Of a stretch of 64,000 bases of DNA, positions 55,279 to 64,000 are shown one piece after another. The DNA is from Sulfopaludibacter sp963835555 (GTDB lineage Bacteria > Acidobacteriota > Terriglobia > Bryobacterales > Bryobacteraceae), in contig CAWIGC010000039.1 of assembly GCA_963835555.1 (NCBI GenBank), positions 1 to 64,000 of the forward strand. Direction: 5' to 3'. The notes beneath the pieces are model-generated. The model was not told the origin of the DNA. It saw only the letters and a program-made list of their open reading frames with translations, and did not search any database. Each line of letters begins with the position of its first letter. Position 1 is the first letter of the stretch. Position numbers and translations under genes: made by a program.

Positions 55279-57208
55279 CTACATATAAACGGGAATCTGA
55301 ATACCGAGGATCGACGCAATCCGCTCCAGTTGCCGCCGGAAGAATTCCGTCATCCACAGCAGCAGCACCTTTTTTTCGCGATTCTCTTCAATCAGAATGG
55401 GATGCTGCTGGTAGAAGTTGCTGAACGCCTGGGCCAGTTGAAACGCGTACCTGGCAACGTGCGCCGGTTCTCCGGCGGCCACGGCGCGCTCCACCGCCGC
55501 GCCGGTTTTGGAGGCCGCTAAAAGCATTTGCCAGACCTCCTCCGAGGCCAGTTGCCGCGCCATGGCTTCAGCCGTTCAACTCGGCAGCGAAGTCCGGCAT
55601 CGTCTCACCGCGCTCGATCAGTTTGTCCAGAATCTTCTGGGCGCGGACGGCGGCGTATTGCACATACGGACCCGTCTCGCCCTCGAAGCTCAGGGCCTCC
55701 TGCAGGTCGAAGGCGATCACCGAATTCCGCGTGAATTTGAGCAGGAAATAGCGCAGCGCGCCGATAGCAATCTGCGTCGCGACGCGCTTTTGTTCCGCGG
55801 CAGGCGCCTCGGCGTGGCGGGATGCCACCTCTTCGAGCGCCTTGGCAATCAGGCTGTCCATGAGATCATCCGCCTTCACGCCGAGACCTTTACGCCCGGA
55901 GACTTCCACGTACGGCCGTTTGCGATCCTCTTCCGACAGGGAAATTCCCAGATCGGCGCAACAGCGCGGCGAGAGCGCCACCATCTCGTAATTGAAGTGG
56001 ATGGATTGATCGGCCTGGGCCTCGTACCCTAGTGCGCGCAGCCCCGCCTCCACGACATCCTGCAGATACGACTGGCGCGTATCGATCACGTTGTACACCC
56101 GCGTCCCGTGCCCGAACTGCTGTTTGGAATCGGCCGGCTGGTCCGTGGTCACCCACAGCACGCGCCCGTCGGCATAGGTGTGCCACGGACGGTAGAAGAA
56201 GTCTTTCCCCAGGAGGCCGAACTTCCAGAGCTGGTAAGCAATGTCCTTCCCGGTATAGACGACGGTACCGTCCGACCGGACAATCACTTTGCCTTCTTCG
56301 GAAAGCCCGGGCATGACCCAGCATCCCGCGTGCTTGCCCCCGGTCTCGAAATAGATCGCCTTGCGCTGCTTCAGCAGTTCGAACGCCGCGGCCCAGAATT
56401 GCAGATGCAGAATCTCGCTCTCGCGCGGCAGCACATCATACTCCACGTCGAGCCGCAGCATGGTTGCCAGGTGCGCCTTCACGACGGCGTCCGAAACCAC
56501 GTGGGCCAGTTCCGCTACCTCGCCTGCACCGGATTCCATGGCTTGCAGGGTCTCCCTGCGCCACGCCAGCGCCTCGGGATGATCGTTGTAGTAGGTGGAA
56601 GTCCGCGCATACAAATCCCAGCAGTAATAGTCGAAACGAACCGCGGGATCCTGCAGCAGCGCGCGCACGTCAGCGAGGGTTTTATTTTCCAGGTAGTGGA
56701 AGCCGGCCACTACATCGGCCACCTGGACGCCGGTATTGTCGATGTAGTTCTGCACCTCCACCCGGTAGCCGCAGGCCCGCAGCATGCGCACAAACGTATC
56801 GCCCAGCGCGGCATTGCGCAAGTGTCCGATATGAGCGGCCTTATTCGGGTTAATGTTGGTGTGCTCGACGATGATTTTCTCGTCCGGGACCGCCACGATG
56901 GCAGTATCGCTGTGCAGCAGCGCAGCCGCATAAGCGCCGCGATCCAGCCGGACGTTGATGTATCCGTTCCCCGCCACTTCCATCGCGGAAACGCCGGGGA
57001 TGGGGCCGATCTCCTCTACCAGTTCCGCGGCGATCTTGCGCGGCGCCTGCCGCAACTGCTTGGCGAGCTGGAACGCCGCCGGCACCGCCATCTCGCCGAA
57101 TTCGCTCTGCCGCGGCTGCTCGATGGCCACCGCCAAGTCTATGCCATAGCGAATTTGAATATGCGTGTGGAACGCCCTGGATACTTGTTTTTCAATGGAA
57201 TGGAACAC
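55279..57208 (-). CDS. argS: Arginyl-tRNA synthetase, one frameshift in C-terminal domain
   Basis: About 643 residues. An ArgRS N-terminal domain is followed by the HIGH motif in KAAHIGHLRNAALGDTFVRM, YIDNTGVQVADVVAGFHYLE and the KMSKS-equivalent GRKGLGVKADDLMDS. The DALR anticodon-binding domain is broken: the first part stops with TGA at 55568-55570, and AEAMARQLASEEVWQMLLAA continues one base away to the stop at 55279. Length modulo 3 fits one extra base. TATACT ends 10 nt before GTG 57208. Essential enzyme, so an assembly indel is more likely than a true split. Confidence 0.93.
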
Positions 57209-57275
57209 GGGAGACTCAAGTATAACAACGCGCCGGGCAGGCTGGACTGCGGCCGCTGGGTAGCGTCCCCGGGGT

Positions 57276-57620
57276 TCACCCGCACAGGCCGGACAGACGG
57301 AGGAAGCGCCACGGCCAGGCGCCACCGCGGCCGGTAGAGAGCGGCGCAGAAACCCCCAACGTCGTGAGGAAGGCCTCCGACTCCGGTCGCATCACCGCGG
57401 CCGTCAGGCGCGCCCCCGATTCCTGCATCCGGGACAACAAGGCCATACCTCCGGGGTCAGCGCCCGTCATGCTGGAAAGGTCCACCACCAGTTCCTTGCC
57501 CGCGAGTACCGACCGGGCAGTGTCCCAGGCATGCTCAAGGTGAGGCACCCACTCGCCCATGAGCTTGCCCTTCAGCACGAATTGGAACGCCGCCGACCTG
57601 TCGTGAAGGTAGATCTGCAC
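57276..57620 (-). CDS. STAS-like domain protein
   Basis: About 114 residues from GTG 57620. FQFVLKGKLMGEWVPHLEHA, ELVVDLSSMTGADPGGMALL and SRMQESGARLTAAVM follow the STAS/anti-sigma-antagonist pattern: strand, helix, then (V)DLS-x3-D loop before GxxLL. Recurrent single-domain STAS proteins of this type exist in acidobacteria. Partner unknown. The longer frame upstream of 57620 carries no conserved sequence. Confidence 0.65.
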   Translation of the reverse strand: MQIYLHDRSAAFQFVLKGKLMGEWVPHLEHAWDTARSVLAGKELVVDLSSMTGADPGGMALLSRMQESGARLTAAVMRPESEAFLTTLGVSAPLSTGRGGAWPWRFLRLSGLCG

Positions 57621-57813
57621 GGGCGTTATGTATGCATTCCGAGTTCCAATGCCTTCAGGCGGACACGAAGTGGCAAAAGGGCAAATGCGGTGACGATCTG
57701 TCGGCACTTGCTGCCGGAAAGACCATCTTTGGGCACTTCTGGCTCGTAAGTTCAACAGAATCCGTGGACATTCAAATGCATTGGAGGAGTGTACCGGGTG
57801 AGGACAAATTGAA

Positions 57814-57921
57814 ATGTGGATCATAGGCTGTCTGGGCTCGCTGGTGGGCTTGTGTTTGGTCTTGTCGCTGATGGATAATCCGACGCCTAAACGGCGCACG
57901 CGGGGAGAGGGGAGAAACTGA
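57814..57921 (+). CDS. 35-residue putative membrane microprotein
   Basis: ATG 57814 opens a 35-codon frame: one hydrophobic helix (WIIGCLGSLVGLCLVLSLM) and a basic tail (PKRRTRGEGRN). The stop touches the ATG of the next gene (57922), and the tail codons double as that gene's GGAGAGGGGAGAAA ribosome site. Gene status rests on this coupling and on hydrophobicity only. The 190 nt before it, shared with the divergent STAS-like gene, holds a small hairpin (57702-57716) but no other feature. Confidence 0.45.
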   Translation: MWIIGCLGSLVGLCLVLSLMDNPTPKRRTRGEGRN

Positions 57922-58470
57922 ATGCGCCATCGAATCGTGATTTTGTGGTTGAGTGCGCTAACCGCGTCCGCGACTTGGGGGGTCACGCCTGCGGAAGTTG
58001 CGGACCGGTGGGCGGAGCAAGGCCGCGCGCTGTTCCTCGCCTGTGAGTTCAAACAGGCCGCCCATGCCTTTGAAAGAGCCGTGGCGGAGCAGCCCGAGAG
58101 GCCGGCGCTTCAGTATTGGCTGGGCAGGTCATACGCGCGGCAGGCCGACGTCGCCAGCCCGCTGACCGCGCCCAAGTATGCCCGAAAGGCCGGGCGCAGC
58201 CTGGAACTGGCGGTCCGCATGGATCCCCGCAACCAGGAGTACGCACGGGAGTTATTCGAGTTTTACGTGGATTCTCCGGAATGGTTCGGAGGCGGATTAA
58301 CGCGAGCCCGCGCACTGCTGGAAAAAACAAATCTTCCGGAGGCGGATTCGGGAGCCCTGCTCCAGCACATCGTGGATGCGCACGCCGAGCACAGCGGCCC
58401 TTCGTGGCGGGTACGGCAAGCCATCCTGCGCACTTCCAGTCTCGCCGGGTCTGTAGTGCCCGCACGGTAG
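57922..58470 (+). CDS. Exported TPR-like protein
   Basis: 182 residues. Signal peptide (IVILWLSALTASATWGV), then TPR-type helices: WAEQGRALFLACEFKQAAHA, FERAVAEQPERPALQYWLGR and ARKAGRSLELAVRMDPRNQE. Probably a periplasmic scaffold. It directly follows the microprotein and precedes another secreted protein by 2 nt, forming a small operon of exported proteins of unknown role. Confidence 0.8.
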   Translation: MRHRIVILWLSALTASATWGVTPAEVADRWAEQGRALFLACEFKQAAHAFERAVAEQPERPALQYWLGRSYARQADVASPLTAPKYARKAGRSLELAVRMDPRNQEYARELFEFYVDSPEWFGGGLTRARALLEKTNLPEADSGALLQHIVDAHAEHSGPSWRVRQAILRTSSLAGSVVPAR

Positions 58471-58472
58471 AT

Positions 58473-59159
58473 ATGCGACTTCTGAAAATCCTCGCCTTCA
58501 CGGCGCTTCTCGCCTACGCCGGCTCGGCCCAGGCTCTCACGCCGGCTGACGCACTGGACCGCTACCTGGCCAGTTCGCGCGGTCCGCACGACCGGTGCGA
58601 CGGCCTCACGTTCACGATTCAGATCGATGCCTCACTGCCCAAGCTGAAGAAACACGCCAGCATGAGCGGAGTCAAACTGCTCTCCCAAACCGGGAAGATC
58701 GCCTACCATGGCCTGCAGTTTACGGGTGACAAGCTGGTGAAGACCGACGTGATCGCGCGCTTTCTGGCGCAGGATTCCGGCGTGGACAAACCGGCCGGCG
58801 ACGCCGCCGTGACCCGGCAGAATTACGCGTTCGAATACACGAAGACATCGGATTACAACGGTCTGCGCGCGTTCGTGTTTCATCTGAAGCCCAAGCGCAA
58901 ACGTACCGGCCTTTTCGAGGGCGAGCTATGGCTGGACTCGACTACCGCGGTCCCGCTGCGTTTGTGGGGAGACCTGGTCAAATCGCCCTCGATCTTCATC
59001 CGGAATTTCCGGTTCGTAGAGGACTACCAGGATCAAAACCAATGTTTCCAGCCGTCCCGGCTGCTGCTGACCGCCGATACCCGCATTGCGGGCCTCATGG
59101 AGATGTCGGTCTGGGAGCGATTCGTGAAAAACGAGCCGGCCGCAGACCTGGATCAGTAG
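58473..59159 (+). CDS. Exported protein of unknown function, possibly LolA/LolB-like fold
   Basis: 228 residues with a signal peptide (LLKILAFTALLAYAGSAQA). The middle alternates strands (LLSQTGKIAYHGLQFTGDKL, YNGLRAFVFHLKPKRKRTGL, GELWLDSTTAVPLRLWGDLV) as in lipoprotein-carrier-like half barrels, but no family was recognised with confidence. It starts 2 nt after the TPR-like gene and so is in the same operon. Confidence 0.7.
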   Translation: MRLLKILAFTALLAYAGSAQALTPADALDRYLASSRGPHDRCDGLTFTIQIDASLPKLKKHASMSGVKLLSQTGKIAYHGLQFTGDKLVKTDVIARFLAQDSGVDKPAGDAAVTRQNYAFEYTKTSDYNGLRAFVFHLKPKRKRTGLFEGELWLDSTTAVPLRLWGDLVKSPSIFIRNFRFVEDYQDQNQCFQPSRLLLTADTRIAGLMEMSVWERFVKNEPAADLDQ

Positions 59160-59244
59160 GAACCGCGGTGTCGAAACTCTGCCGAACGGCCGTCACTTGC
59201 CGGCACGTGCCGCCATCAACTGCCGAATCCAGTACAATCGCGGT

Positions 59245-60300
59245 ATGCATTTTCCCGTTCACCGTCGCGACTTTCTAAGGGCCGCCGGCGCCGTGGCGAT
59301 GACACCGCAAGCGGCCGCCGCGCCCCTTACCGAAAAACAGAAACTGGATCGCCTGGCCTCCAATACCTGGCCCATCCGGTACATCTTCAAAAGCCGGACC
59401 GGGTTCGGCGCCAACCAGATGAGCCAGCAGATGAAGGCGAAGTACGGCGAGATCACCATGCTGGACTTCCCGCAATTCACCAAGGACACGTTCCCCGGCG
59501 TCACGCATATGGACCTGTTCTCGGGCCTTTTCGGCGACGTAGCCGACAACAGCATGTATGTGGAAGTTCCGCTGAGCGTGGGCGCCGCCACCCGCGTCAC
59601 CCACGAATTCGACCCCTCCAGCGCCTCGGGACGGAAATGGCTGGAGAAACTCGCCGCGAAAATGGCGGCGACCGGCACCAAATGCCAGCACATCTCCAAC
59701 AACGCGCCGCGCGACATCTGCGAACTGGACGCGGAAAAGCGCAAGGCCGGCGTGGCCGTGGCGAAGAAGTGGCTGGACGGCGCCGCCATCCTGGGCGCCA
59801 AATCGATGCGCGTCAATAGCGGCGGTCCCCGCATCGCCCCTCCGGCCGTAGTGACGTCCGACTATCCCAAGAACGATCAACTGGCCGTCTATCTGACCAA
59901 CTGCATCGAGTCATTCAAAGAGATGGCCGCGCACGGCTCCAAGGTGGGAGTGAAAGTGACGCTCGAAAATCACTGGGGTCTCACGGCCAATCCGATCAAC
60001 ATCCGGATCGTCGTAGACGAAGTGGGCAGCCCCTTCTGCGAAGCCTCGCCGGATTTCTGCAACTGGGAGCACGAGTACCTGATGTACAACGGCCTGAAAG
60101 ACCTGGCGCCGTATGCGCACACCAACGTCCACGCCAAATACTGGAGCCGCTGGAAGGAAAACAACAACGTCGGGCGCTCCGTAAAAATCATGAAGGACGC
60201 GGGCTACACCGGCACCTTTGCCCTGGAGTACGAAGAAGGCCCCTGGGACGGCGTAGAGGGCGCCAAGTATCTCTACAAAGAGGTCCTCGCGGCCCTGTAG
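59245..60300 (+). CDS. Exported sugar phosphate isomerase/epimerase-like TIM barrel
   Basis: 351 residues. Tat-like N-terminus (VHRRDFLRAAGAVAMTPQAA). Barrel strands: MRVNSGGPRI, VGVKVTLENHWGLTANPINI (metal ligands E and H), PFCEASPDFCNWEHEYLMYN and YTGTFALEYEEGPWDGVEGA. Similar to secreted xylose isomerase-type proteins abundant in acidobacteria. TACAAT ends 6 nt before ATG 59245. Confidence 0.88.
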   Translation: MHFPVHRRDFLRAAGAVAMTPQAAAAPLTEKQKLDRLASNTWPIRYIFKSRTGFGANQMSQQMKAKYGEITMLDFPQFTKDTFPGVTHMDLFSGLFGDVADNSMYVEVPLSVGAATRVTHEFDPSSASGRKWLEKLAAKMAATGTKCQHISNNAPRDICELDAEKRKAGVAVAKKWLDGAAILGAKSMRVNSGGPRIAPPAVVTSDYPKNDQLAVYLTNCIESFKEMAAHGSKVGVKVTLENHWGLTANPINIRIVVDEVGSPFCEASPDFCNWEHEYLMYNGLKDLAPYAHTNVHAKYWSRWKENNNVGRSVKIMKDAGYTGTFALEYEEGPWDGVEGAKYLYKEVLAAL

Positions 60301-60333
60301 CGCGGAGGCCGCTGGAAATCGCCAGGGGATGGA

Positions 60334-61707
60334 TTATTTTACGGGCCGCTTCGGCACGTACGCGGGGAACGGCTCGGTATCCGGGGCCACCCGGACCGCC
60401 GTGGTGAACTTCAAGGGATACTTGCCGCCCGCGTCGTAAGTCATTTCCACGAAGTAGGCGGTCCATCCCTTTTCCGGCCGGGCCACGTGGCCCACGTACA
60501 CGCCGCTCCCCTGTTCCTGGAGGTCGCTGCTGCGGTATGCGGGCCCAATCGTCATCAGGCGGAAATCGCGATGTTCGGGGTTACCGGCCTGCCACAACTT
60601 CACCGCCGCGGGCTTCGTCCTGCTCACCACCCGGATATCGCCGTTTGCTTCGAAACTCCAGGTAAACCGCGGGCGCGGTTTGCCTTCCACGAAGGCCTGG
60701 TAGTAGGCCATCATGCTCTGCCGCGCATCGCTGTTGCGCAGGCTGTGATCGGTATTGGGCACGTATCGCAGGTATTTTTCGCCCTTCAGGTCGTCGAAAT
60801 AGAAACGCGAGGAATCCGGCAGGAAGAACTGATCGCCGGCCGCGTTCACCAGGAATTTCGGCATGGTATACCGATCCAGGTAGCTATACGGCTCCACCAG
60901 CGCGAGCAGCCGGGCGTACTCCGGGGTGCCGGTCCAATCCATCACGCCGGACTCCACGTAATCCTTTACCGCAGGCGCCCAGAAGCCGTAGACCTTGTAG
61001 TGATGCTCGAACGATTTCTGCACATTCAGCAGATCGATCACCGCGGGTATGATGGCCGTGACGCGCTTATCCACGGCGGCCGTGGTCCACGTGGTCCAGC
61101 CCCGCTTGGAACCGCCGGAGACCACGAACTTCTCCACGTGCGCAATCGCCGAAACCGTATCCATCGCCCGCACCGCCGCCTTGGTCATGGGCAGGCGCAA
61201 GGGCCACGTTTCATCGCCCGTCCGCATGAATTTGATCCACGTGTAGGCAATGATGCCGTCCTCTGAGCGGCTCCGGCCATCGTCAGAAAACGTGAGGGGC
61301 TCATTGGGAACGCCCTGCAAATCCGCCGCTACCGTGTGGGTCGTGGTCGCGAGTTCCACGTAGGTAGGGTTGGCGCGCTGGGGAGCTTTATCCGTGACCG
61401 AGCCGCCATTGATGAACAGGTACCCGGTGACGCCCGTCACCTGGTCCGGCTTCACAATGGTGAGCCAGTGTTTCCAGGCAGTCTGGTTCACTTCATCGGG
61501 CTTGCGCCATGTCTGGGAAATCATGCTCACCACGTACACCGTGTAGCCATCGCCCCGGATGGTGTTCACCACGTCGTAATGGTAGGCCGGATCGGGCTTG
61601 TGCACGTAGCGGTCCAATGCCGTATCGGCAGCGGGCGCAGCCCATGCCAGCAACAGCGGCAATGCCGTGCGCAACAGCCAGTGTCTTCGCGTAATTTTAT
61701 TTCGCAT
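60334..61707 (-). CDS. PhoPQ-activated pathogenicity-related (PqaA-type) alpha/beta hydrolase
   Basis: 457 residues with a Tat- or Sec-type signal (TRRHWLLRTALPLLLAWAAP). Family blocks: VYVVSMISQTWRKPDEVNQT, the nucleophile region VEKFVVSGGSKRGWTTW, PKFLVNAAGDQFFLPDSSRF and LRYVPNTDHSLRNSDARQSM (catalytic H). Secreted hydrolase of unknown substrate. ATG 61707 overlaps the stop of the upstream M64 peptidase by 11 nt, so both are co-translated. Confidence 0.9.
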   Translation of the reverse strand: MRNKITRRHWLLRTALPLLLAWAAPAADTALDRYVHKPDPAYHYDVVNTIRGDGYTVYVVSMISQTWRKPDEVNQTAWKHWLTIVKPDQVTGVTGYLFINGGSVTDKAPQRANPTYVELATTTHTVAADLQGVPNEPLTFSDDGRSRSEDGIIAYTWIKFMRTGDETWPLRLPMTKAAVRAMDTVSAIAHVEKFVVSGGSKRGWTTWTTAAVDKRVTAIIPAVIDLLNVQKSFEHHYKVYGFWAPAVKDYVESGVMDWTGTPEYARLLALVEPYSYLDRYTMPKFLVNAAGDQFFLPDSSRFYFDDLKGEKYLRYVPNTDHSLRNSDARQSMMAYYQAFVEGKPRPRFTWSFEANGDIRVVSRTKPAAVKLWQAGNPEHRDFRLMTIGPAYRSSDLQEQGSGVYVGHVARPEKGWTAYFVEMTYDAGGKYPLKFTTAVRVAPDTEPFPAYVPKRPVK

Positions 61708-63073
61708 ACATCCCAATCACTCTCTGGATGGCCCGGCGGCAGACCGCGCAGAAACCGACTTCGTCGCGGGTGAACATGATGCAATCCTGCTGCGGCCGGT
61801 AGTAGCCCCGCCCCTCGTACATCGCGCCTTCGAATGCGCCCACCTTGCCGGCGTTTGCGCCGGACGCCAGCAGTCCGGTGGTCTTTTCGCGCTCTTCCCG
61901 GAACAGCGCTTCCATCCGGTCTTCGGGAAGATGCTGCGCGCGAATGTCGCGACGCCGCTTTTGAATCTCCATTTCGAGGCTTTCGAACTGCGGCTTGGGC
62001 CATGGAGACGGCAGTTCGATTCCGGCGGTCAAAAGGTCTTTCCACTTCGCGGCGCGAGGATCCGCCGTGGCGTTCGGCTCCCACGGCTCCGGCCGGTCGG
62101 TCGCCGCTCCGTAGGAAACGTCGGAAGTATAGTATTCATCGGCGAGCCCCGCGAAGTGATGCCCAAACTCATGCACGAATACGTAAGGCGTAAACGCGTT
62201 ATCGGCCGAAACCGTGGCGTACAGGTTGAAAATTCCGCCGCCGCCGTATTTGCGATCGTTCACCACGATTTCAATGAATTCGTAGGGAGCCGCCGCGGCC
62301 AGATCCCGCATGCGCTGATTCTCCATGGTCAGGATGTAACGCTCCGAGCCGAACGCGTCGTAGCTGGCGCCAAGCGGTGAGTGCCGCGCCACGCCATCGC
62401 TCGGGCGCGCTACGCCGCTTTGGTCCGCGGGAGTATCGATGGCCCACACATTGAAATCTTTCCGCCGCTCCTTGAAAGGCGATGCCGCGAAGAGCAACTG
62501 CGCGGTGCGCTGAGCGTCGCGATGCCATTTCTCCATCTCACCGGCGGTGTATCCGTCGCCCAGCAGGAGCAGGTCCACCTTGTCCCGTGGCGCGCCATTC
62601 CGCATCACGGCCCAGGCTTTGTTCGCCGGCGCCGCGGTGCGAATCGCGCGGTCCCGGGGATCCAGCACGGCAGACCACAACTCGCGAAATTCGTTACGCG
62701 CGCCGCGTTTGCGGATCACCAGCTTGACTGGCGTTGCGGGTTCGGGAAAACGCACACTTTCGGAGAAACTGCGCGACTGCCTGGCCTCGTCCGTGGTCTC
62801 CCATTCGCCGAAAATGCTGGCATAACCGCGCGAGTAAATCAGGCGATCGGTGCGTGGGTCCAGTACCTGAAACTGATACTTGCCCAGGTTGCTCCGGTCG
62901 ATCCACCGGTCCAGCGGACCCGGCCACTCGCCCTCGCGCACCACGCCGCCGAGCGCGAAATGCTCCTCGCCGGCCGTGCCGGTATGAACCAGATCCACCC
63001 GCAGGGTTCGCGGGGTCGCGGCTTGCGCCGACGCCAGGGCGGCAAGCAGAAGCAACAGCATTCGTGTCAACAT
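61697..63073 (-). CDS. M64-family (IgA-peptidase-like) metallopeptidase
   Basis: 458 residues. Signal peptide (MLLLLLAALASAQAA); N-terminal beta domain (LRVDLVHTGTAGEEHFALGG); catalytic half with VDLLLLGDGYTAGEMEKWHR, DAFGSERYILTMENQRMRDL and the zinc motif VFVHEFGHHFAGLADEYY (HExxH...DEY). The C-terminal CVCRRAIQRV-type pair (FCAVCRRAIQRVIG) is also usual. Secreted zinc protease; overlaps the PqaA-type gene. Confidence 0.93.
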   Translation of the reverse strand: MLTRMLLLLLAALASAQAATPRTLRVDLVHTGTAGEEHFALGGVVREGEWPGPLDRWIDRSNLGKYQFQVLDPRTDRLIYSRGYASIFGEWETTDEARQSRSFSESVRFPEPATPVKLVIRKRGARNEFRELWSAVLDPRDRAIRTAAPANKAWAVMRNGAPRDKVDLLLLGDGYTAGEMEKWHRDAQRTAQLLFAASPFKERRKDFNVWAIDTPADQSGVARPSDGVARHSPLGASYDAFGSERYILTMENQRMRDLAAAAPYEFIEIVVNDRKYGGGGIFNLYATVSADNAFTPYVFVHEFGHHFAGLADEYYTSDVSYGAATDRPEPWEPNATADPRAAKWKDLLTAGIELPSPWPKPQFESLEMEIQKRRRDIRAQHLPEDRMEALFREEREKTTGLLASGANAGKVGAFEGAMYEGRGYYRPQQDCIMFTRDEVGFCAVCRRAIQRVIGMYAK

Positions 63074-63114
63074 GCCGAAGCTTCAGAGTAATCCGTTTCA
63101 TCGTAGAATGGCCA

Positions 63115-63585
63115 ATGGCCAAAGCGAAATTCAGTGCGGGCCTCCTGATGTTCCGGCGGAGCGGTGAAACCGTGGAGGTGCTGCTGGTCCACCCGGGCGG
63201 TCCGTTCTGGAAGAACAAGGACCTCGCCTCCTGGTCGATTCCCAAGGGCGAGTATCCGGAAACCGAACCTGCCTTTGACGCCGCGCTACGCGAATTTGAA
63301 GAGGAAACCGGAATCCGGCCGGAAGGAGACTTCATTCCCCTCGGAGAGCTTCGCCAACCCGGCGGCAAACGGGTGACTGCCTGGGCGTTCGAAAGCGATT
63401 GTGACCCTGCCACGATTCGCAGCAATCTGTTCTCGATGGAGTGGCCCAAGGGGTCCGGCCGGATGCACGAGTTTCCCGAGATCGATCGCGCCGGCTGGTT
63501 CTCCCCGGAAGTGGGCCGCCAGAAGATCCTGAAAGGTCAGCTTCCCTTTCTGGACCGGCTCGCGGAGCGTCTCAGGGCGAACTGA
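63115..63585 (+). CDS. NUDIX hydrolase
   Basis: 156 residues. Starts AKAKFSAGLLMFRRSGETVE, then VLLVHPGGPFWKNKDLASWS and the Nudix box GEYPETEPAFDAALREFEEE (followed by TG), with the REx2EE metal site. The type matches small predicted NTP pyrophosphohydrolases of about 150 residues. TAGAAT (63104-63109) overlaps the ATG at 63108, so ATG 63115 is taken as start, 5 nt behind the box. Confidence 0.93.
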   Translation: MAKAKFSAGLLMFRRSGETVEVLLVHPGGPFWKNKDLASWSIPKGEYPETEPAFDAALREFEEETGIRPEGDFIPLGELRQPGGKRVTAWAFESDCDPATIRSNLFSMEWPKGSGRMHEFPEIDRAGWFSPEVGRQKILKGQLPFLDRLAERLRAN

Positions 63586-63711
63586 AGGCGGCCGCCTGAG
63601 ACTCACCCCGGCAAGCCGTTGAACGTGTCGCGGATTATACGAACGCTGCCGCCGGCGAGGTGGGGCGCCAACCGGCCGCAAGGCTGCGACGGAAACCTTA
63701 TATAGATTTCC

Positions 63712-64000
63712 TTACTCGTTCCAGATGTACTTACTGAACCACTCGTAGTTGTGCTCCATGACGGCCCGCTGCTGCCTGGGCTTATTGATAGGGTGCCCGA
63801 AGCCCTTATAGAAAATGAGTTTCACCGGCACTCCCCGGTCTTTCAGCGCCTGGTACAACTCGTAGGAATCGGGCGGGGGGACGCGCTTATCCTGGTCGCC
63901 CTGTTGGATGAGCGTCGGCGTCTTCGCCTGATTGACGTACGTGATGGGCGACGTTTTGCGGTATATCTCGGGGTCTTCCCAGGGCGTCGCCTTCAGATAC
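63712..64000 (-). CDS. S9-family (prolyl oligopeptidase) peptidase, C-terminal part, cut by window edge
   Basis: Minus-strand translation from the right edge reads LKATPWEDPEIYRKTSPITY, VNQAKTPTLIQQGDQDKRVP, then YELYQALKDRGVPVKLIFYK and GFGHPINKPRQQRAVMEHN, with the stop at 63712. QGDQDKRVP carries the catalytic aspartate and GFGHPI the catalytic histidine of the S9C/S9 alpha/beta hydrolase domain. The serine and N-terminal propeller lie beyond position 64000. Confidence 0.85.
   Translation of the reverse strand, partial: YLKATPWEDPEIYRKTSPITYVNQAKTPTLIQQGDQDKRVPPPDSYELYQALKDRGVPVKLIFYKGFGHPINKPRQQRAVMEHNYEWFSKYIWNE

Noticed and set aside
57640..57800. Possible c-di-GMP-type riboswitch (GGGCAAA and GGTGAC words, hairpin 57702-57716) upstream of the microprotein
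   Set aside because: The conserved order and helices of the GEMM aptamer cannot be built; only a 5-bp hairpin is certain. A covariance search would be decisive.
63586..63711. GGCGGCCGCC palindrome and GC-rich gap between the NUDIX and S9 genes as a terminator
   Set aside because: No stable hairpin with loop and T tract could be drawn; convergent 3' ends only.

Overview
The window looks like chromosomal DNA of a high-GC acidobacterium, most likely the Bryobacterales/Solibacter group. The grounds are a PadR regulator overlapping an 'acidobacterial duplicated orphan permease' (ADOP, 4380-7428), a second ADOP remnant (49428-49840), a Solibacter-type TIGR03437 protein (40603-41412), many secreted sugar epimerases and Gfo/Idh/MocA oxidoreductases, and BlaI/BlaR1-like pairs. 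This is inferred from families recognised by eye; no database search was run.

Layout. 1-1000: edge of a broken ApeA-type (HEPN) anti-phage gene of lower GC. 1.3-4.4 kb: hisS and aspS. 4.4-7.4 kb: wrecked ADOP permease with its PadR repressor. 7.5-12.2 kb: M49-like peptidase, exported methyltransferase and an ABC transporter. 12.2-16.3 kb: mdh, M13 peptidase, hemH. 16.2-19.4 kb: G-rich repeat block, a gene of unknown function, a zinc-ribbon membrane protein and a DUF3300 protein with a repeat tail. 19.4-25.3 kb: TPR membrane protein, secreted sugar enzymes and a GH18 protein with an unrecognised front half. 25.3-27.7 kb: BlaI and an M56-TonB-POTRA-TonB sensor. 27.7-35.3 kb: LolC/E-type permease, lysS, glycosyltransferase, siroheme synthase, der, bactofilin operon. 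35.2-44.3 kb: exopolysaccharide locus (GT4, two Wzy-like polymerases, Wzz, TIGR03437 protein, lipid-linked sugar transferase) and a two-component system. 44.3-49.4 kb: motA/motB, stress-type proteins, membrane glycosyltransferases. 49.4-64 kb: ADOP remnant, metal hydrolases, secreted phosphatase, PPIase, oxidoreductase, peptidases, NHL protein, argS, small secreted proteins, and the end of an S9 peptidase.

Two patterns cut across the window. First, about 23 small frameshifts interrupt otherwise well-conserved genes, including argS and hemH, often in G or C runs. In every case where it can be tested, the gene length modulo 3 agrees with the predicted indels. Most therefore look like sequence or assembly indels rather than decay. 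Second, many genes have a -10-like hexamer (TAGAAT, TATCAT, TACAAT, TAGTGT) ending 5-10 nt before the start codon and no Shine-Dalgarno, which points to frequent leaderless transcription. Other genes (DUF3300, bactofilin, BON protein, mdh, lysS) do have purine-rich ribosome binding sites, so both modes coexist.

No tRNA, rRNA, CRISPR array, intact insertion sequence or replication origin was seen. Candidates for new biology are the BlaI-controlled M56-TonB-POTRA fusion, the exported methyltransferase with its ABC transporter, the GH18 fusion, the bactofilin/methyltransferase-like/bicupin gene set, the dispersed G-quadruplex-prone repeat and the leaderless promoter pattern.
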